From assembly GCF_000190735.1 (NCBI RefSeq), contig NC_015177.1, positions 1,364,001 to 1,428,000 of the forward strand: a stretch of 64,000 bases of DNA. Reading direction: 5' to 3'. Positions 18,750-28,792 of this stretch are shown in pieces. This DNA is from Pseudopedobacter saltans DSM 12145. GTDB taxonomy: Bacteria > Bacteroidota > Bacteroidia > Sphingobacteriales > Sphingobacteriaceae. The notes below the pieces were generated by a model that made no database searches, was not told the origin of the DNA, and was given only the letters and a program-made list of their open reading frames with translations. The translations under genes were made by a program, and so were the position numbers. The stretch's first letter is position 1. Every line of letters starts with the position of its first letter.

Positions 18750-18947
18750 TTAAGGTGTGGTTCTGGTTGTATCGCGTGTTCCAGAATTATCTATAGTTCG
18801 GTTTGCGGTATCAGCTCCGGATCCCCTATAGTCGTCAGATATGGTGTCTCTACCATTTGTATTATCTCGATTCCGATTGGTTGCACTGCATGCGCTCAGG
18901 AATACAGCAATAGTTAAGCAAGCCATAAGTTTAACATAGTTTTTCAT
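18750..18947 (-). CDS. Small lipoprotein
   Basis: 65 residues from the ATG at 18947, with a lipoprotein signal (MKNYVKLMACLTIAVFLSAC, lipobox LSAC with Cys at residue 20). The mature part is short, hydrophilic and rich in Asp, Arg, Asn, Thr and Gly (NRNRDNTNGRD, SGTRDTTRTTP), so largely disordered. No function is assignable. It lies upstream of the small membrane protein gene in the stress block. Confidence 0.6.
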   Translation of the reverse strand: MKNYVKLMACLTIAVFLSACSATNRNRDNTNGRDTISDDYRGSGADTANRTIDNSGTRDTTRTTP

Positions 18948-18986
18948 AGTCTTTCTTTTTGATAAATGAATAATCTGCGATATCAC

Positions 18987-19292
18987 AAAGCATATGCCCC
19001 TTCCTAAATTATTATAGCACTAAATGAAATAGGAGTATTTTCCTCCAAATGAATACGTAGTAAAACCATTATAAATGGAAATAAACTCCAAATACAACTG
19101 ATTTAAAAACACTTACATCGCACTAACTATAAAAAAGGCGAAGAGCAGAATTGGCTAACTGTAATGGAACCCGTATTAATACGCATTAACCTTGAATATC
19201 CTAAGGATTTTATACCTAAATACCTTATCCAGTCGCCGTTTAACAAATTTGGCAGGAGATTTATTGTGTTTCTATGTTAAAACATAAAGCCT
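18987..19292. other. Divergent intergenic region
   Basis: This ~300 bp separates the minus-strand lipoprotein gene from the plus-strand FAD-Rieske gene and must hold both promoters. I could not find a clean TTTG/TAnnTTTG pair. A 12-bp perfect palindrome, CGTATTAATACG (19173-19184), is the only clear candidate site. Confidence 0.3.
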
Positions 19293-20846
19293 ATGAAAAT
19301 TGAAGAGGAAAAAGATTTCTTGCGGGACGGATATATGAAGAGTCTATGGCAACAGGATGTCAATTTAAAACGAGCAGAATCTGAGCTTAGAACAGACCAA
19401 ACCTTTGACGCTGTTATTATCGGAGGAGGTCTAACGGGAATTACCACTGCTTTATTACTGCAACTGGAAGGAAAAAAGTGTATAGTTCTCGAAGCCCATA
19501 CCATAGGTTTTGGTACAACTGGTGGTACCAGTGCCCATTTAAACACATTTTTTGATACTACTTATGCTGACATAATAAAAGACTTTGGCAAAGAAGCGGC
19601 TAAACTGGTGGCAAGTTCGGGTAAAGAAGCGCTTGAATTAGTAAGGGATCTGATCGGGCATTTTGCCATTGAATGTGAATATGAAACCAAAACCGCCCTG
19701 CTTTTTTCAGAAAATGATATGGAGAGTAAACAACTGGATGAAATTCTGAAATCTTCCAAAAATGCAGGCCTGGAGGTTCACGAAACAACGAGCAACTGCC
19801 TCCCTATTTCTTATCAGAAAGTAATTAAATTTTATGATCAGGGACAATTTCATCCAATTAAATACTTAACGGGGCTGGCAAATGTATTTATAGAATTGGG
19901 TGGCATAATTCGGGAGCATCAATTTGTTACCAATACGGGGTTCGAAAACGGACTTCATTATGCTGAAACCGAACAGGGAAAAATCAAAGGACATCATATC
20001 ATATATGCGACACATATTCCTCCGGGAATTACTTCATTTAATTTCAAATGCGCTCCTTACAGGAGTTATGTGATAGCGGTAACGCTTTTAGATGATGATG
20101 ACTATCCAGCCGAACTGATATACGACTTAAAAGAACCATACCATTATTTCCGTACACATACAATTAATGATAAGAAATACCTGCTTATAGGAGGCGAAGA
20201 CCATAAAACAGGCCATGGTGATCCAGAAAAGGCATTAAACAATCTTATTAACTATGCAAGACAGCACTTCGATATTGATGAGGTCGCCTATAAATGGTCA
20301 TCACAATATTATGTTCCGGCAGATGGGCTTCCATACATAGGACATTTCCCTGAAGAAGAACAGGGGGCTTATGTGGCTACAGGTTTTAATGGCAACGGAA
20401 TGACTTTTGGAACTCTATCGGCCAAGATAATAAGTGACTCTATTTTGGATTACGGGAGTCCTTACATCGACTTGTATAAACCATCACGAATTAAACCAAT
20501 TGCCGGATTTAGCGAAGTGATAAAAGAAAATGCCGACGTTGTCTGGCGCTTTGTTTCAGATCGTCTTTTTAACGATTCGATGTCTTCGCTAAACAACGCA
20601 GACACAGATAGCGGATATCTCATAGAACATGAAGGGCATCAGGTAGCCGTATATAAAGACAAATCGGGGAAACTGCATTTATTGAATGCAACCTGTACGC
20701 ATGCCGGCTGTATAGTAAACTGGAATCCCATAGAGAAAAGTTGGGATTGTCCATGTCACGGCGCCAGATATGATGCCAAAGGCAGTGTAATTACCGGACC
20801 TTCGCAAAAAGGCTTGCAACAATTAAATATTGAAAACAAGGAGTAA
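19293..20846 (+). CDS. FAD-dependent oxidoreductase with C-terminal Rieske domain
   Basis: 517 residues in two parts. Residues ~35-400 are a DadA/DAO-type FAD oxidoreductase: dinucleotide-binding VIIGGGLTGITTAL near 41-54, GTTGGTSAHLNTFFD and the C-terminal FAD loop GFNGNGMTFGTLS near 364-376. Residues ~415-515 are a Rieske [2Fe-2S] domain with CTHAGC and CPCHGARYD (ligands C-x-H and C-x2-H). The substrate is unknown. Such fusions are widespread and uncharacterised; electron transfer from the flavin to the Rieske cluster is expected. It has no signal peptide, and its location next to catalase and DUF892 genes suggests a stress role. Confidence 0.85.
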   Translation: MKIEEEKDFLRDGYMKSLWQQDVNLKRAESELRTDQTFDAVIIGGGLTGITTALLLQLEGKKCIVLEAHTIGFGTTGGTSAHLNTFFDTTYADIIKDFGKEAAKLVASSGKEALELVRDLIGHFAIECEYETKTALLFSENDMESKQLDEILKSSKNAGLEVHETTSNCLPISYQKVIKFYDQGQFHPIKYLTGLANVFIELGGIIREHQFVTNTGFENGLHYAETEQGKIKGHHIIYATHIPPGITSFNFKCAPYRSYVIAVTLLDDDDYPAELIYDLKEPYHYFRTHTINDKKYLLIGGEDHKTGHGDPEKALNNLINYARQHFDIDEVAYKWSSQYYVPADGLPYIGHFPEEEQGAYVATGFNGNGMTFGTLSAKIISDSILDYGSPYIDLYKPSRIKPIAGFSEVIKENADVVWRFVSDRLFNDSMSSLNNADTDSGYLIEHEGHQVAVYKDKSGKLHLLNATCTHAGCIVNWNPIEKSWDCPCHGARYDAKGSVITGPSQKGLQQLNIENKE

Positions 20847-21177
20847 TATGATCAGGGTTATTGCATAAATATAAAGCGAATCGCATATTTCTTACAACTT
20901 GAATTGCGTTACCTTTTCGTTTTGAATGATCTTGAGAACGACGAATTCGTAGTCCCTCATGAATCGGGCAGGCTATCGCTTTTACAAAACAGGCCTGTGA
21001 TAACCAACCTGTAAAGTAAGCTTGCTATAAATCGAACACTGAGTCCGCTTTATAAAATTGGTCATTAAAAAAAGGAGACTTTAATCAAAAGTCAAGTCTC
21101 CTTCAAAAACATGGATAGAACTCCCCTTTTTAGGGAACGGAAGTTAGGTTATCATTAACTTCACTAAAAAGGCTGGT
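20847..21177. other. Intergenic region between convergent genes
   Basis: It contains the terminator at 21072-21103 and no supported gene. The segment 20870-21060 shows no strong repeat or frame. Confidence 0.4.
21072..21103 (-). terminator. Intrinsic terminator of the small hydrophilic protein gene
   Basis: GGAGACTT (21074-21081) pairs with AAGTCTCC (21094-21101). Read on the minus strand the stem is followed by TTTTTTT, a proper U-tract, so it terminates the 21178-21390 transcript. It may also stop read-through from the plus-strand FAD-Rieske gene. Confidence 0.8.
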
Positions 21178-21390
21178 TTATTCGCCTTTATTAACTGACT
21201 TCACCGGACTGGCACCTGCTTGTTTATTTTTGTTCTCTTTTAGCTCTTCTAAGGTGGGTTTCATCTCTTCCAATTGATCCGTTTGGTGAGCTCCACTAAT
21301 AATTTCTTCTTCAGATAGCCTGGTACGCTGAGGTTCTTTACTTTGCGAATGGCGTTTATGAAGCCACTCTTTGTCATTATTTTTTGTCAT
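21178..21390 (-). CDS. Small hydrophilic protein
   Basis: 70 residues from the ATG at 21390 (the adjacent ATG at 21393 is equally possible), highly charged and lacking hydrophobic segments: MTKNNDKEWLHKRHSQSKEP, SEEEIISGAHQTDQLEEMKP, then a Lys/Asn tail. It is probably disordered or stress-related. I recognise no family. The intrinsic terminator right after it supports real transcription. Confidence 0.55.
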   Translation of the reverse strand: MTKNNDKEWLHKRHSQSKEPQRTRLSEEEIISGAHQTDQLEEMKPTLEELKENKNKQAGASPVKSVNKGE

Positions 21391-21440
21391 CACTAAGTTG
21401 ATTAATATTCAAACTATGCTTTATGTAAAATCTATTCATC

Positions 21441-22352
21441 TTAGTAAATTTCGCTTTGTACGTTTCCATTCCTATCCATCCAAGCCCTATGCATCCTTTC
21501 GCTATTGAAAGCCATTCCTATATTTCCGTTCCTATCTACACTAACTACACCTATATCACCTTCTATTTCCGCATTTTTTTTATGCACAACATAATCACAG
21601 GCCTGTTGAAGTGAGAGACCTTTTAATTCGACAACCATTGCAATACTATGAGCGATTACATGAGTAATCAGAAGCTCACCGTCACCGGTTCCCGATACTG
21701 CACAGGTATGATTGTTGGCATAACACCCTGCTCCAATGATACAACTATCGCCTAAACGGCCAGCCAATTTTCCAGGCATGCCTCCTGTTGATGTTGCTGC
21801 AGCCAGGTTACCATACCCGTCGAGCGCCACGGCACCAACAGTACCGCGGTTCTTTTTTTTCAATGCCTGACTTACGGAATCCGCTTTGGCTTTTTCATAT
21901 TCCTCTTGCTGATGTTCAGTTTTAAAATAAGATTGTTCCTTTTGGGGCAGTTTCATACTTTCAGCAAAATCGTCTGCTGCTTCTCCGGCAAGCAAAACAT
22001 GATTGGTTTGTACCATCACCGCTTTAGCAACTTCAACAGGGTTCTTGGCATGACTTAACAATGCGATGGCTCCAGCCCTTATATCTTTTCCATCCATAAC
22101 GGCGGCATCCATAGCTACATTCCCTTCGATGTTTAAGGCTGAACCTTTGCCGGCATTAAAAAGGTAGTTATCCTCCATGCTAACAACCGCAGCAGTAACC
22201 GCATCCAATGCCGTCCCCCTGTTTTGTAATATCTTATATCCGGCTAAAACTGCTTCGCGCAACCCTGCTTTGTAAACACCAAGATTCCTTCGTATAAACT
22301 CTGAATCTTCACCTGCACCACCGTGTATTGCTATTGCTATCTTATTTTCCAT
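21441..22352 (-). CDS. Isoaspartyl peptidase/L-asparaginase (Ntn hydrolase)
   Basis: 303 residues from the ATG at 22352; the upstream in-frame extension does not match the family. The N-terminal IAIAIHGGAGED and the autocleavage site NRGTVGAVALDG, whose Thr becomes the N-terminal nucleophile of the beta-subunit, identify a type-III asparaginase that removes isoaspartyl residues and hydrolyses asparagine. GRLGDSCIIGAGCYA and SGTGDGE are the substrate-binding segments. There is no signal peptide, so it is cytoplasmic and resembles IaaA. It lies next to the stress block, where repair of isoaspartyl damage would fit, but it may be independently expressed. Confidence 0.9.
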   Translation of the reverse strand: MENKIAIAIHGGAGEDSEFIRRNLGVYKAGLREAVLAGYKILQNRGTALDAVTAAVVSMEDNYLFNAGKGSALNIEGNVAMDAAVMDGKDIRAGAIALLSHAKNPVEVAKAVMVQTNHVLLAGEAADDFAESMKLPQKEQSYFKTEHQQEEYEKAKADSVSQALKKKNRGTVGAVALDGYGNLAAATSTGGMPGKLAGRLGDSCIIGAGCYANNHTCAVSGTGDGELLITHVIAHSIAMVVELKGLSLQQACDYVVHKKNAEIEGDIGVVSVDRNGNIGMAFNSERMHRAWMDRNGNVQSEIY

Positions 22353-22613
22353 AGCTAACGTTCTATTTTTTAACTTTTGGAATCTCCATAGCATGAGTTC
22401 CCAAATTAAAAGCACAATATTGAACCAGAAGATGGACCCTCTGAATGTTCACTCTCATCAACCTCACCTATATTTGTTCTCTCAATTGTCGAGCCATCTA
22501 TTAAAAATAAATACCTGTACCTAAACACTAGGCCCTGTTTTCCTTATTTATTATCAAATCTGTATTTTCTCTCAGCGTAATACAAGGGTAAAATGGGCGA
22601 TTTTGACATCGGT

Positions 22614-24971
22614 CTATTCGCTCCATTTCCAATTCTTAACTTCGGGCATGTCGTCAAGATGCGCACAGATATAAACTTGATGCTCTTTTAGTTTTGTTTC
22701 ACAATGTCTAATGAAATCATCAACCCGATTGTGCATTCTGGGAACTCTTTTAACCGCTTCCATAGCCAAATGATAGCGGCTCATTTGGTTTAATACTACC
22801 ATATCAAAAGGAGTTGTGGTTGTCCCTTCCTCCATAAATCCCCTAACATGGAAACGGGCAGGATCGGGCCGTCCATGAACCAGATCATGAATGATGCGTA
22901 CATAACCATGAAAGGCGAAAATCACAGGCGCACCTGCTGTAAATAAGTCTAAAAACAATTCCTCACTCATTCCATGCGGATGATAGGCTACGGGAGATAA
23001 AGCCATCAGATCAATCACATTAACCAGACGCACTTTTAAATCCGGCAGTTCCTTTCTCAATATCCACGCAGCAGCAACAGCTTCTAAAGTAGGTACGTCT
23101 CCGGCACAGCCCAAAATAACATCGGGTTGTTGATCATGATCTGTTCCGGCCCACTTCCAATTTGAAGCTCCCTGGTTACAATGCGCAATGGCATCAGCCA
23201 TACTTAACCATTGCAGTTCAGGCTGCTTCCCAGCCACAATAACATTTACATAATCTTTGCTTCTAAAACAATGGTCCATTACCGACAAAAGCGTATTCGC
23301 GTCTGGTGGAAAATAAATCCGGATTACCGAACTTTTCTTATTCACTACTGTATCTATAAATCCAGGTCCCTGATGACTGTAGCCATTATTATCTTGCCGC
23401 CACACATGCGAAGTCAATAAATAATTTAAAGAGGCAACAGGCTTTCGCCAGCTTAATTCCCGGGCAGTTTTTATCCATTTTGCATGTTGGCTAAACATAG
23501 AATCCACAATAGTCACAAAAGCTTCGTAGCATGGAAAAAGTCCATGTCTACCGGTAAGCAGATAGCCTTCCAACCACCCCTCGCAAAGATGCTCACTTAG
23601 CACTTCCATCACCCGACCGTCATGTGCTAAATTTTCGTCTTTGGGAAGAATTTCTTCCATGGTACAACGGTCGGTAACTTCAAATACAGCTTCCAAGCGA
23701 TTGGAAGAGGTTTCATCTGGACAGAACAGACGAAAATTTTGAGTTTCCTGATTTAGCGTAAAAATATCGCGTAGGTATTTACCTAAATTACGCGTACTTT
23801 CGGCTTCAACTGTACCCGGTGTAAAAACATCCAGCGCATATTTTTTAAAGTCTGGCAGCACAAGCGATTTAAACAAGAGTCCACCATTGGCGTAAACAAG
23901 CGCACTCATTCTGTTATTCCCTTTTGGCGCTAATTCTTCTAATTCGGGAATCAGCCTTCCATTTTGATCGAACAAATTTTGCGGTTCGTAGCTACGCATC
24001 CAATTTTCCAATAGCTTTAGCTTTTCAGGATTTTCCTTCACTCCGGTTAAAGGAACCTGATGGGCTCTAAAAGTACCTTCTATTGGCACCCCATCCCACT
24101 CTTTTGGTCCTGTCCAACCTTTAGGTGTCCTCAAAATAATCATTGGCCATTTAGCTTTAGAAGCACTGTTATTTATTCTTGCCTGATGTTGAATATTTTT
24201 TATCTTTTGATAAGTGAGATTAAGGGTAACTGCCATTTGTTTATGAACAGACATTGGATCGTCACCTTCTACAAAAAAAACTTCATATCCATAGCCTTTA
24301 AAAAGTTCTTCAAGATCAGCATCTTTCATTCGGGACAGTACTGTTGGACCTGCTATTTTGTATCCATTTAAATGCAATATAGGTAGCACTGCACCATCTC
24401 TTTTGGGATTTAAAAAAGCGATAGATTTCCAGCTACCTTCAAGCGGACCGGTTTCAGCCTCACCATCTCCAACTACACAGGCAACCAATAATTCGGGATT
24501 ATCAAATGCCGCTCCAAACGCATGTACCAACGAATAACCGAGCTCACCACCTTCATGTATAGATCCCGGCGTATGCGCACTCACATGGCTGGGTATTCCT
24601 CCGGGAGTTGAGAATTGCCGGCACAATTTACGCATCCCTTCTTCATTCTGAGATACGTTTGGAAATACCTCGGAATAAGTTCCTTCAAGATAGGTATTTG
24701 CTACTATAGCAGGAGCCCCATGTCCCGGGCCACAAATATAAAGTATAGCTGCGCCGGTATCTTTTATAAGTCTGTTAAGATGTACATAAATCAGACTTAA
24801 GCCCGGAGATGTGCCCCAATGACCTAATAAACGCGGCTTTATATGTTCCGGTTTTAAAGGCTCTTTTAATAAAACGTTATCTTGCAGATAAATCTGTCCG
24901 ACCGCCAGGAAGTTAGCTGCCCTCCAGTATGCGTTTATTTTTTCAAAAATTTGATCTGATAGATTTTCCAT
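22614..24971 (-). CDS. xfp: Xylulose-5-P/fructose-6-P phosphoketolase
   Basis: A 785-residue thiamine-diphosphate enzyme splitting xylulose-5-P (or fructose-6-P) with phosphate into acetyl-phosphate plus glyceraldehyde-3-P (or erythrose-4-P). Visible are [11 protein letters not shown] near 97, the [16 protein letters not shown] segment near 135-150 and the ThDP/Mg motif [15 protein letters not shown] near 167-181. The length is normal for the family. It begins 3 bp after ackA, so the pair converts sugar phosphates to acetate and ATP by substrate-level phosphorylation. Whether it prefers X5P alone cannot be seen. Confidence 0.95.
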   Translation of the reverse strand: MENLSDQIFEKINAYWRAANFLAVGQIYLQDNVLLKEPLKPEHIKPRLLGHWGTSPGLSLIYVHLNRLIKDTGAAILYICGPGHGAPAIVANTYLEGTYSEVFPNVSQNEEGMRKLCRQFSTPGGIPSHVSAHTPGSIHEGGELGYSLVHAFGAAFDNPELLVACVVGDGEAETGPLEGSWKSIAFLNPKRDGAVLPILHLNGYKIAGPTVLSRMKDADLEELFKGYGYEVFFVEGDDPMSVHKQMAVTLNLTYQKIKNIQHQARINNSASKAKWPMIILRTPKGWTGPKEWDGVPIEGTFRAHQVPLTGVKENPEKLKLLENWMRSYEPQNLFDQNGRLIPELEELAPKGNNRMSALVYANGGLLFKSLVLPDFKKYALDVFTPGTVEAESTRNLGKYLRDIFTLNQETQNFRLFCPDETSSNRLEAVFEVTDRCTMEEILPKDENLAHDGRVMEVLSEHLCEGWLEGYLLTGRHGLFPCYEAFVTIVDSMFSQHAKWIKTARELSWRKPVASLNYLLTSHVWRQDNNGYSHQGPGFIDTVVNKKSSVIRIYFPPDANTLLSVMDHCFRSKDYVNVIVAGKQPELQWLSMADAIAHCNQGASNWKWAGTDHDQQPDVILGCAGDVPTLEAVAAAWILRKELPDLKVRLVNVIDLMALSPVAYHPHGMSEELFLDLFTAGAPVIFAFHGYVRIIHDLVHGRPDPARFHVRGFMEEGTTTTPFDMVVLNQMSRYHLAMEAVKRVPRMHNRVDDFIRHCETKLKEHQVYICAHLDDMPEVKNWKWSE

Positions 24972-24974
24972 AAC

Positions 24975-26171
24975 TTATATTGTATCCTTTTTGTCAATCA
25001 GCGCATATGTATGCTCCGCGATAATCAATTCCTCGTCGGTTCGAAGCGCACAAACCATCACTTTACTATTCTCCGAAGAAATTATTTCCTGATGACCTGC
25101 ATTTTTATGCTTATCAAGCATAATGCCCATAAAATCTAAATCTGAACAGATTCGTTCTCTAATTAGAGTCGAATTTTCCCCTATTCCGCCAGTAAATACC
25201 AGTAAGTCCAATCCGCCGATAGCCGTAGCATAAGCACCTATAAATTTTTTCACGTGATAACAGAATATGGTAAGCGCTTCTTCTGCTAAAGAATTTTTAT
25301 CCGCCTCTTTTATCAATTCTTGCATATCGCTGATTCCGGATAGCGCTTTTAAACCTGATTCTTTACTTAGTAAATTGTCCAGACTATTTACGCTCAAATG
25401 CCCCTGTTTTAACAGGAATAATATGGCTCCGGGATCCAGATCTCCTGATCGGCTGCCCATAACCAGTCCACCCAGCGGACTAATACCCATTGAAGTGTCT
25501 ATAATATCCTTATTTTTTATCGCTACCATACTGGCTCCGTTACCCAAATGTGTTATGATAATTTTCTTATCGGAAGCGTCTAGTTTTCGGAAAGAAAGCT
25601 TTTTCATAATGGATTCATAAGAAAGCCCATGAAAACCATAGCGAATTAACCCTTGATTTCTATACATAAGCGGCAATGGATAATATTTAGAAAAAAAAGG
25701 CATAGAATGGTGAAATGCAGTATCATAACAGGCTATGCGTCTTATCTGCGGAAAGGCCTCTTTAAATGCTTGGATAGTACTTAATTCGTTAGGCAAGTGA
25801 TTAGGAGCTAGATAAATATAATCATGAAGATCCCTAAGTACATCTTCTGTAATTATTTCCGGCTTATAACGATTTGGTCCACCCATAACCAGCCTAAATC
25901 CAATCGCAATGATAGAATAAATTGTTTGATTATTTTTAAGCCATTCAATCACCACTTTTACAACAGCGTTAAAATTTAAACTAACAAGATCTTTAGTTTC
26001 AATAAGCTCTTTTTTATGGTTCACAATCAGTAACCTGGAAGTTAAGTCGCCTATTCGTTTAGCCGTTCCCATCACCTCCATACGCAGCGTATTGTGGTGA
26101 TATAAGCTAAATTTTAAGCTTGACGAACCACAATTTAGCGTTAAAATGTAATTGTCTGAGGATGAATGCAT
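24975..26171 (-). CDS. ackA: Acetate kinase
   Basis: 398 residues of the ASKHA fold. Motifs are LTLNCGSSSLKFSL (N-terminal phosphate loop), RYGFHGLSYESI near 173 with the conserved His, ITHLGNGASMVAI near 203 and LVFTGGIGENS near 320. It makes ATP from acetyl-phosphate. First gene of a two-gene operon with phosphoketolase, 3 bp apart. No pta is adjacent, which fits acetyl-P coming directly from the phosphoketolase. Confidence 0.95.
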   Translation of the reverse strand: MHSSSDNYILTLNCGSSSLKFSLYHHNTLRMEVMGTAKRIGDLTSRLLIVNHKKELIETKDLVSLNFNAVVKVVIEWLKNNQTIYSIIAIGFRLVMGGPNRYKPEIITEDVLRDLHDYIYLAPNHLPNELSTIQAFKEAFPQIRRIACYDTAFHHSMPFFSKYYPLPLMYRNQGLIRYGFHGLSYESIMKKLSFRKLDASDKKIIITHLGNGASMVAIKNKDIIDTSMGISPLGGLVMGSRSGDLDPGAILFLLKQGHLSVNSLDNLLSKESGLKALSGISDMQELIKEADKNSLAEEALTIFCYHVKKFIGAYATAIGGLDLLVFTGGIGENSTLIRERICSDLDFMGIMLDKHKNAGHQEIISSENSKVMVCALRTDEELIIAEHTYALIDKKDTI

Positions 26172-26483
26172 ACCGATATATTAGATTCAAGATTAACAGG
26201 TCTTAAAAAGGAAAGTTTTAGATTTTTATAACAGTAGACGCTGAAAAGAAAGAAAATCAACAGGCTGTTGTGCACCAAGATAAATCATTTGCATCGCTGT
26301 TCTTACGCATTTTTTTAATCCATCAATTAACCATTTTCGATATTGATTTCTGAATTTCCGCCTTCCAATTGCAACCAGGGTGCGTTTCCACTAATTATAC
26401 AGCATAACCATTAATACACAGGCTTCTATTGCTTTCATCTTATAAAAAATTTAATAATATAAATTTAAACAATCTCTTATTTG
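26172..26483. other. Intergenic region upstream of ackA
   Basis: This is the 5' region of the ackA-xfp operon and the 3' side of the SDR gene. The minus strand carries a ~54-codon open frame without a start codon (approximately 26223-26386) that may be a decayed gene piece, but I recognise no family in it. I see no clear promoter boxes or terminator. Confidence 0.3.
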
Positions 26484-27257
26484 TTATAATTTCTGTTGTC
26501 TGGGTCTCAACTGTATGGATAATATATCACAGCGTTCGGGCTGAGATAAAATATATACTATTGCACTTGCCACGTCTTCTGCCGTTAGCATTTCCATTTT
26601 CCTTTCCAGCTGCTCTTGCTCTTCGGGAGGTATGGGTTGCATATCAGTTCCAGTGGCACCCGGTTCTATTAAAGAGATCTTGATTCCTTTATCATTTACT
26701 TCTTTCCGTAAAGAATGACTAAAAGCCTGGACTCCCGCTTTGGTGGCGACATATACCGAGCTTCCTTCTTCCCTTACATCTGCACTCATAGAACCTACGT
26801 TTACTATATGACCTCGGCCAGCCTTTTTCATTAATTCTATAGCTTCTTTACTACAGGCTATATATCCCAATAAATTGGTTTTAACTACATACTCCTGTTC
26901 AGGATAAGTCCCTTCCTCTACCCCATTAAATGCCAGAGCAGCATTATTTATCAGCACATGCAGATTAGAAAATTTGTACTTAACATATGAAAATAACTCT
27001 ACAACGCCTTCCTCATTTCCCAAATCAACGGTAATTCCTTCCAAACTGCCCCGATTGGAATTTAGCTTCTGAAAGTCATCCTTCGTATCTTCCAACTCCT
27101 GTTCATGACGCCCGCATATAATCACGTTATTCCCCATACTGGCTAAAAGCAGCGCCGTCGCCCTGCCAATACCTGTCGTTCCGCCCGTTACCAGTATGTT
27201 CTTTCCCGTAATGACGTCCGGAAACAGTTTTTCAAAAATGAATTCATTGCTTTTCAT
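26484..27257 (-). CDS. Short-chain dehydrogenase/reductase
   Basis: 257-residue classical SDR: cofactor loop TGGTTGIGRA near 24-33, NNAA near 105, active-site Ser-Tyr-Lys in NVGSMSADVREEGSSVYVATK near 150-170, and the PGATGTDMQP segment downstream. The substrate is unknown. Its 5' end lies inside one copy of a ~110 bp direct repeat. The other copy (36543-36655) carries only the first ~18 codons of a near-identical SDR gene directly downstream of the 731-residue protein gene, so this SDR was probably once the second gene of that operon. Confidence 0.88.
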   Translation of the reverse strand: MKSNEFIFEKLFPDVITGKNILVTGGTTGIGRATALLLASMGNNVIICGRHEQELEDTKDDFQKLNSNRGSLEGITVDLGNEEGVVELFSYVKYKFSNLHVLINNAALAFNGVEEGTYPEQEYVVKTNLLGYIACSKEAIELMKKAGRGHIVNVGSMSADVREEGSSVYVATKAGVQAFSHSLRKEVNDKGIKISLIEPGATGTDMQPIPPEEQEQLERKMEMLTAEDVASAIVYILSQPERCDILSIQLRPRQQKL

Positions 27258-27311
27258 AATGTATGTTTAATTACCAATTGATATTTACGTCCTGATTACC
27301 ACAAAGTACAT
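27199..27311. repeat. ~110 bp direct repeat, left copy
   Basis: Aligns with 36543-36655 with roughly a dozen mismatches and two small gaps. It contains the first ~20 codons of the intact SDR gene, a 12-bp gap and then (minus strand) the last codons GNQDVNINW-stop of the 731-residue protein gene, whose intact copy ends GNQEVNINW. Beyond AAAGTAC the similarity stops. The gene tail here is a dead remnant with a 2-base deletion. Confidence 0.85.
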
Positions 27312-27533
27312 GAGAGAGTCTTGCTAAGATGGCATTTTAAATGGCGAGATACGATGCAGAATTACGATTCAGAATACTTTAAATAATCTGCTTTTCCTTG
27401 GCTTAAAAAACGTATCACTAAATAGTAGATAAAGAAAAAGCCGGTTTATATTGAATCAAACTAAAAATAAACCTGCCTTATCTTTCTCCATATGCTCTCT
27501 AAAATTAACAATATCCAATCCTACTTTTAATAC

Positions 27534-28580
27534 TTATGGTTCAATAATCACTTTCATCGCTTTTTCTTTAGCTGCGTTACCAAATACTTCATAAGCATGT
27601 AAAATGTCTTCCAGTTTAAAATGATGGGTGATCAGTTTATTAGGATCTATTTTTTTGGATAATACAACTTTCAATAGCATCGGTGTGGTATTGGTATTAA
27701 CCAATCCTGTTCTCAAAGTAATGTTTTGAATCCAGAGATTCTGAATTTGCAGATCTACACTTTTCCCGTGTACACCTACATTGGCGATATGCCCACCCGG
27801 GCGGATGATATTTTGGCAAATATCAAAAGTAGCCGGTACTCCAACAGCCTCAATGGCTACATCTACCCCGTCCTTTGTTTCCGACATAATCTTTTTTACC
27901 ACATCTTCTTTCCCCGAATTAATGATATCAGTAGCGCCGAATGTCTTAGCCACATTTAAGCGGTTTTCATCCAAATCTATCATATAGATTTTCGCGGGCG
28001 AATAAAACAGGGAAGTTAGCAAAACTGACATTCCAATAGGGCCTGCTCCTACAATAGCAATCGTGTCGCCAGGTTTCACCTGCCCATTGAGTACACCAAT
28101 TTCATGACCTGTAGGCAAAATATCGCTTAACATCACCAATGCTTCTTCATCGGCGCCAGCTGGAATATGGTGTAAACTGTTATCAGCATGCGGAATACGC
28201 ACATATTCTGCTTGGGTACCATTAATAAGGTGTCCTAAAATCCAGCCGCCATCTTCGCAATGCGAGTACATTTGTTTTTTACAATATTCACAAGTGCCAT
28301 CCGACGTGATGCAGGAAATAATTACATGATCGCCTTTTTTGAAGCTACGCACACCAGTCCCTATTTCTTCAATCACACCAACACCTTCATGCCCCAAAGT
28401 GGTTCCTGGCTGACAGGATGGAGTTTTTCCATGAAGGATTCCCAAATCGGTTCCACAGATTGTGGTTTTTAAAATTCTTACCAGCGCATCTGTTGGTTTT
28501 TCAATTTTAGGCACAGGGATTTCTTTTAGTTCGATTTTGCCGGGCCCACCATATACCAGCCCTTTCATGGTTGTTTTCAT
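27534..28580 (-). CDS. Zinc-dependent alcohol dehydrogenase
   Basis: 348 residues from the ATG at 28580. Medium-chain dehydrogenase family: catalytic-zinc ligands in TICGTDLGI and GHEGVGVIEEIG, structural-zinc cysteines in SCITSDGTCEYCKKQMYSHC, nucleotide loop GAGPIGMSVL near 175 and IDLDENRLNVA after it. It resembles NAD-dependent secondary-alcohol or threonine-dehydrogenase-like enzymes, substrate unknown. It lies within the ~9.2 kb segment flanked by the direct repeats and is followed on the same strand by the SDR gene ~280 bp away, beyond the left repeat copy. Confidence 0.88.
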   Translation of the reverse strand: MKTTMKGLVYGGPGKIELKEIPVPKIEKPTDALVRILKTTICGTDLGILHGKTPSCQPGTTLGHEGVGVIEEIGTGVRSFKKGDHVIISCITSDGTCEYCKKQMYSHCEDGGWILGHLINGTQAEYVRIPHADNSLHHIPAGADEEALVMLSDILPTGHEIGVLNGQVKPGDTIAIVGAGPIGMSVLLTSLFYSPAKIYMIDLDENRLNVAKTFGATDIINSGKEDVVKKIMSETKDGVDVAIEAVGVPATFDICQNIIRPGGHIANVGVHGKSVDLQIQNLWIQNITLRTGLVNTNTTPMLLKVVLSKKIDPNKLITHHFKLEDILHAYEVFGNAAKEKAMKVIIEP

Positions 28581-28792
28581 GTTTTTTATATTTTGTTGTT
28601 TTACCAAAAGTTATTTTCATCATGGTTTAGGCTGTTGCAATAAATAATTAAAACTATATGGATCAACAAATACAATCGCATTCGAATCCTATTATAATAT
28701 TAAAGCTCGGGAGTCCTTTATTCGAAGATTTAAAAAATATTTACGATTCTATCAGTACGGTCCGTCAAAAGTTTATAACAAATTCAGAAAAT

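Noticed and set aside
26223-26386. Minus-strand ~54-codon open frame (starts WKRTLVAIGR, ends in a stop) upstream of ackA
   Set aside because: It lacks a start codon and a recognisable family; it may be a gene fragment but could be chance.
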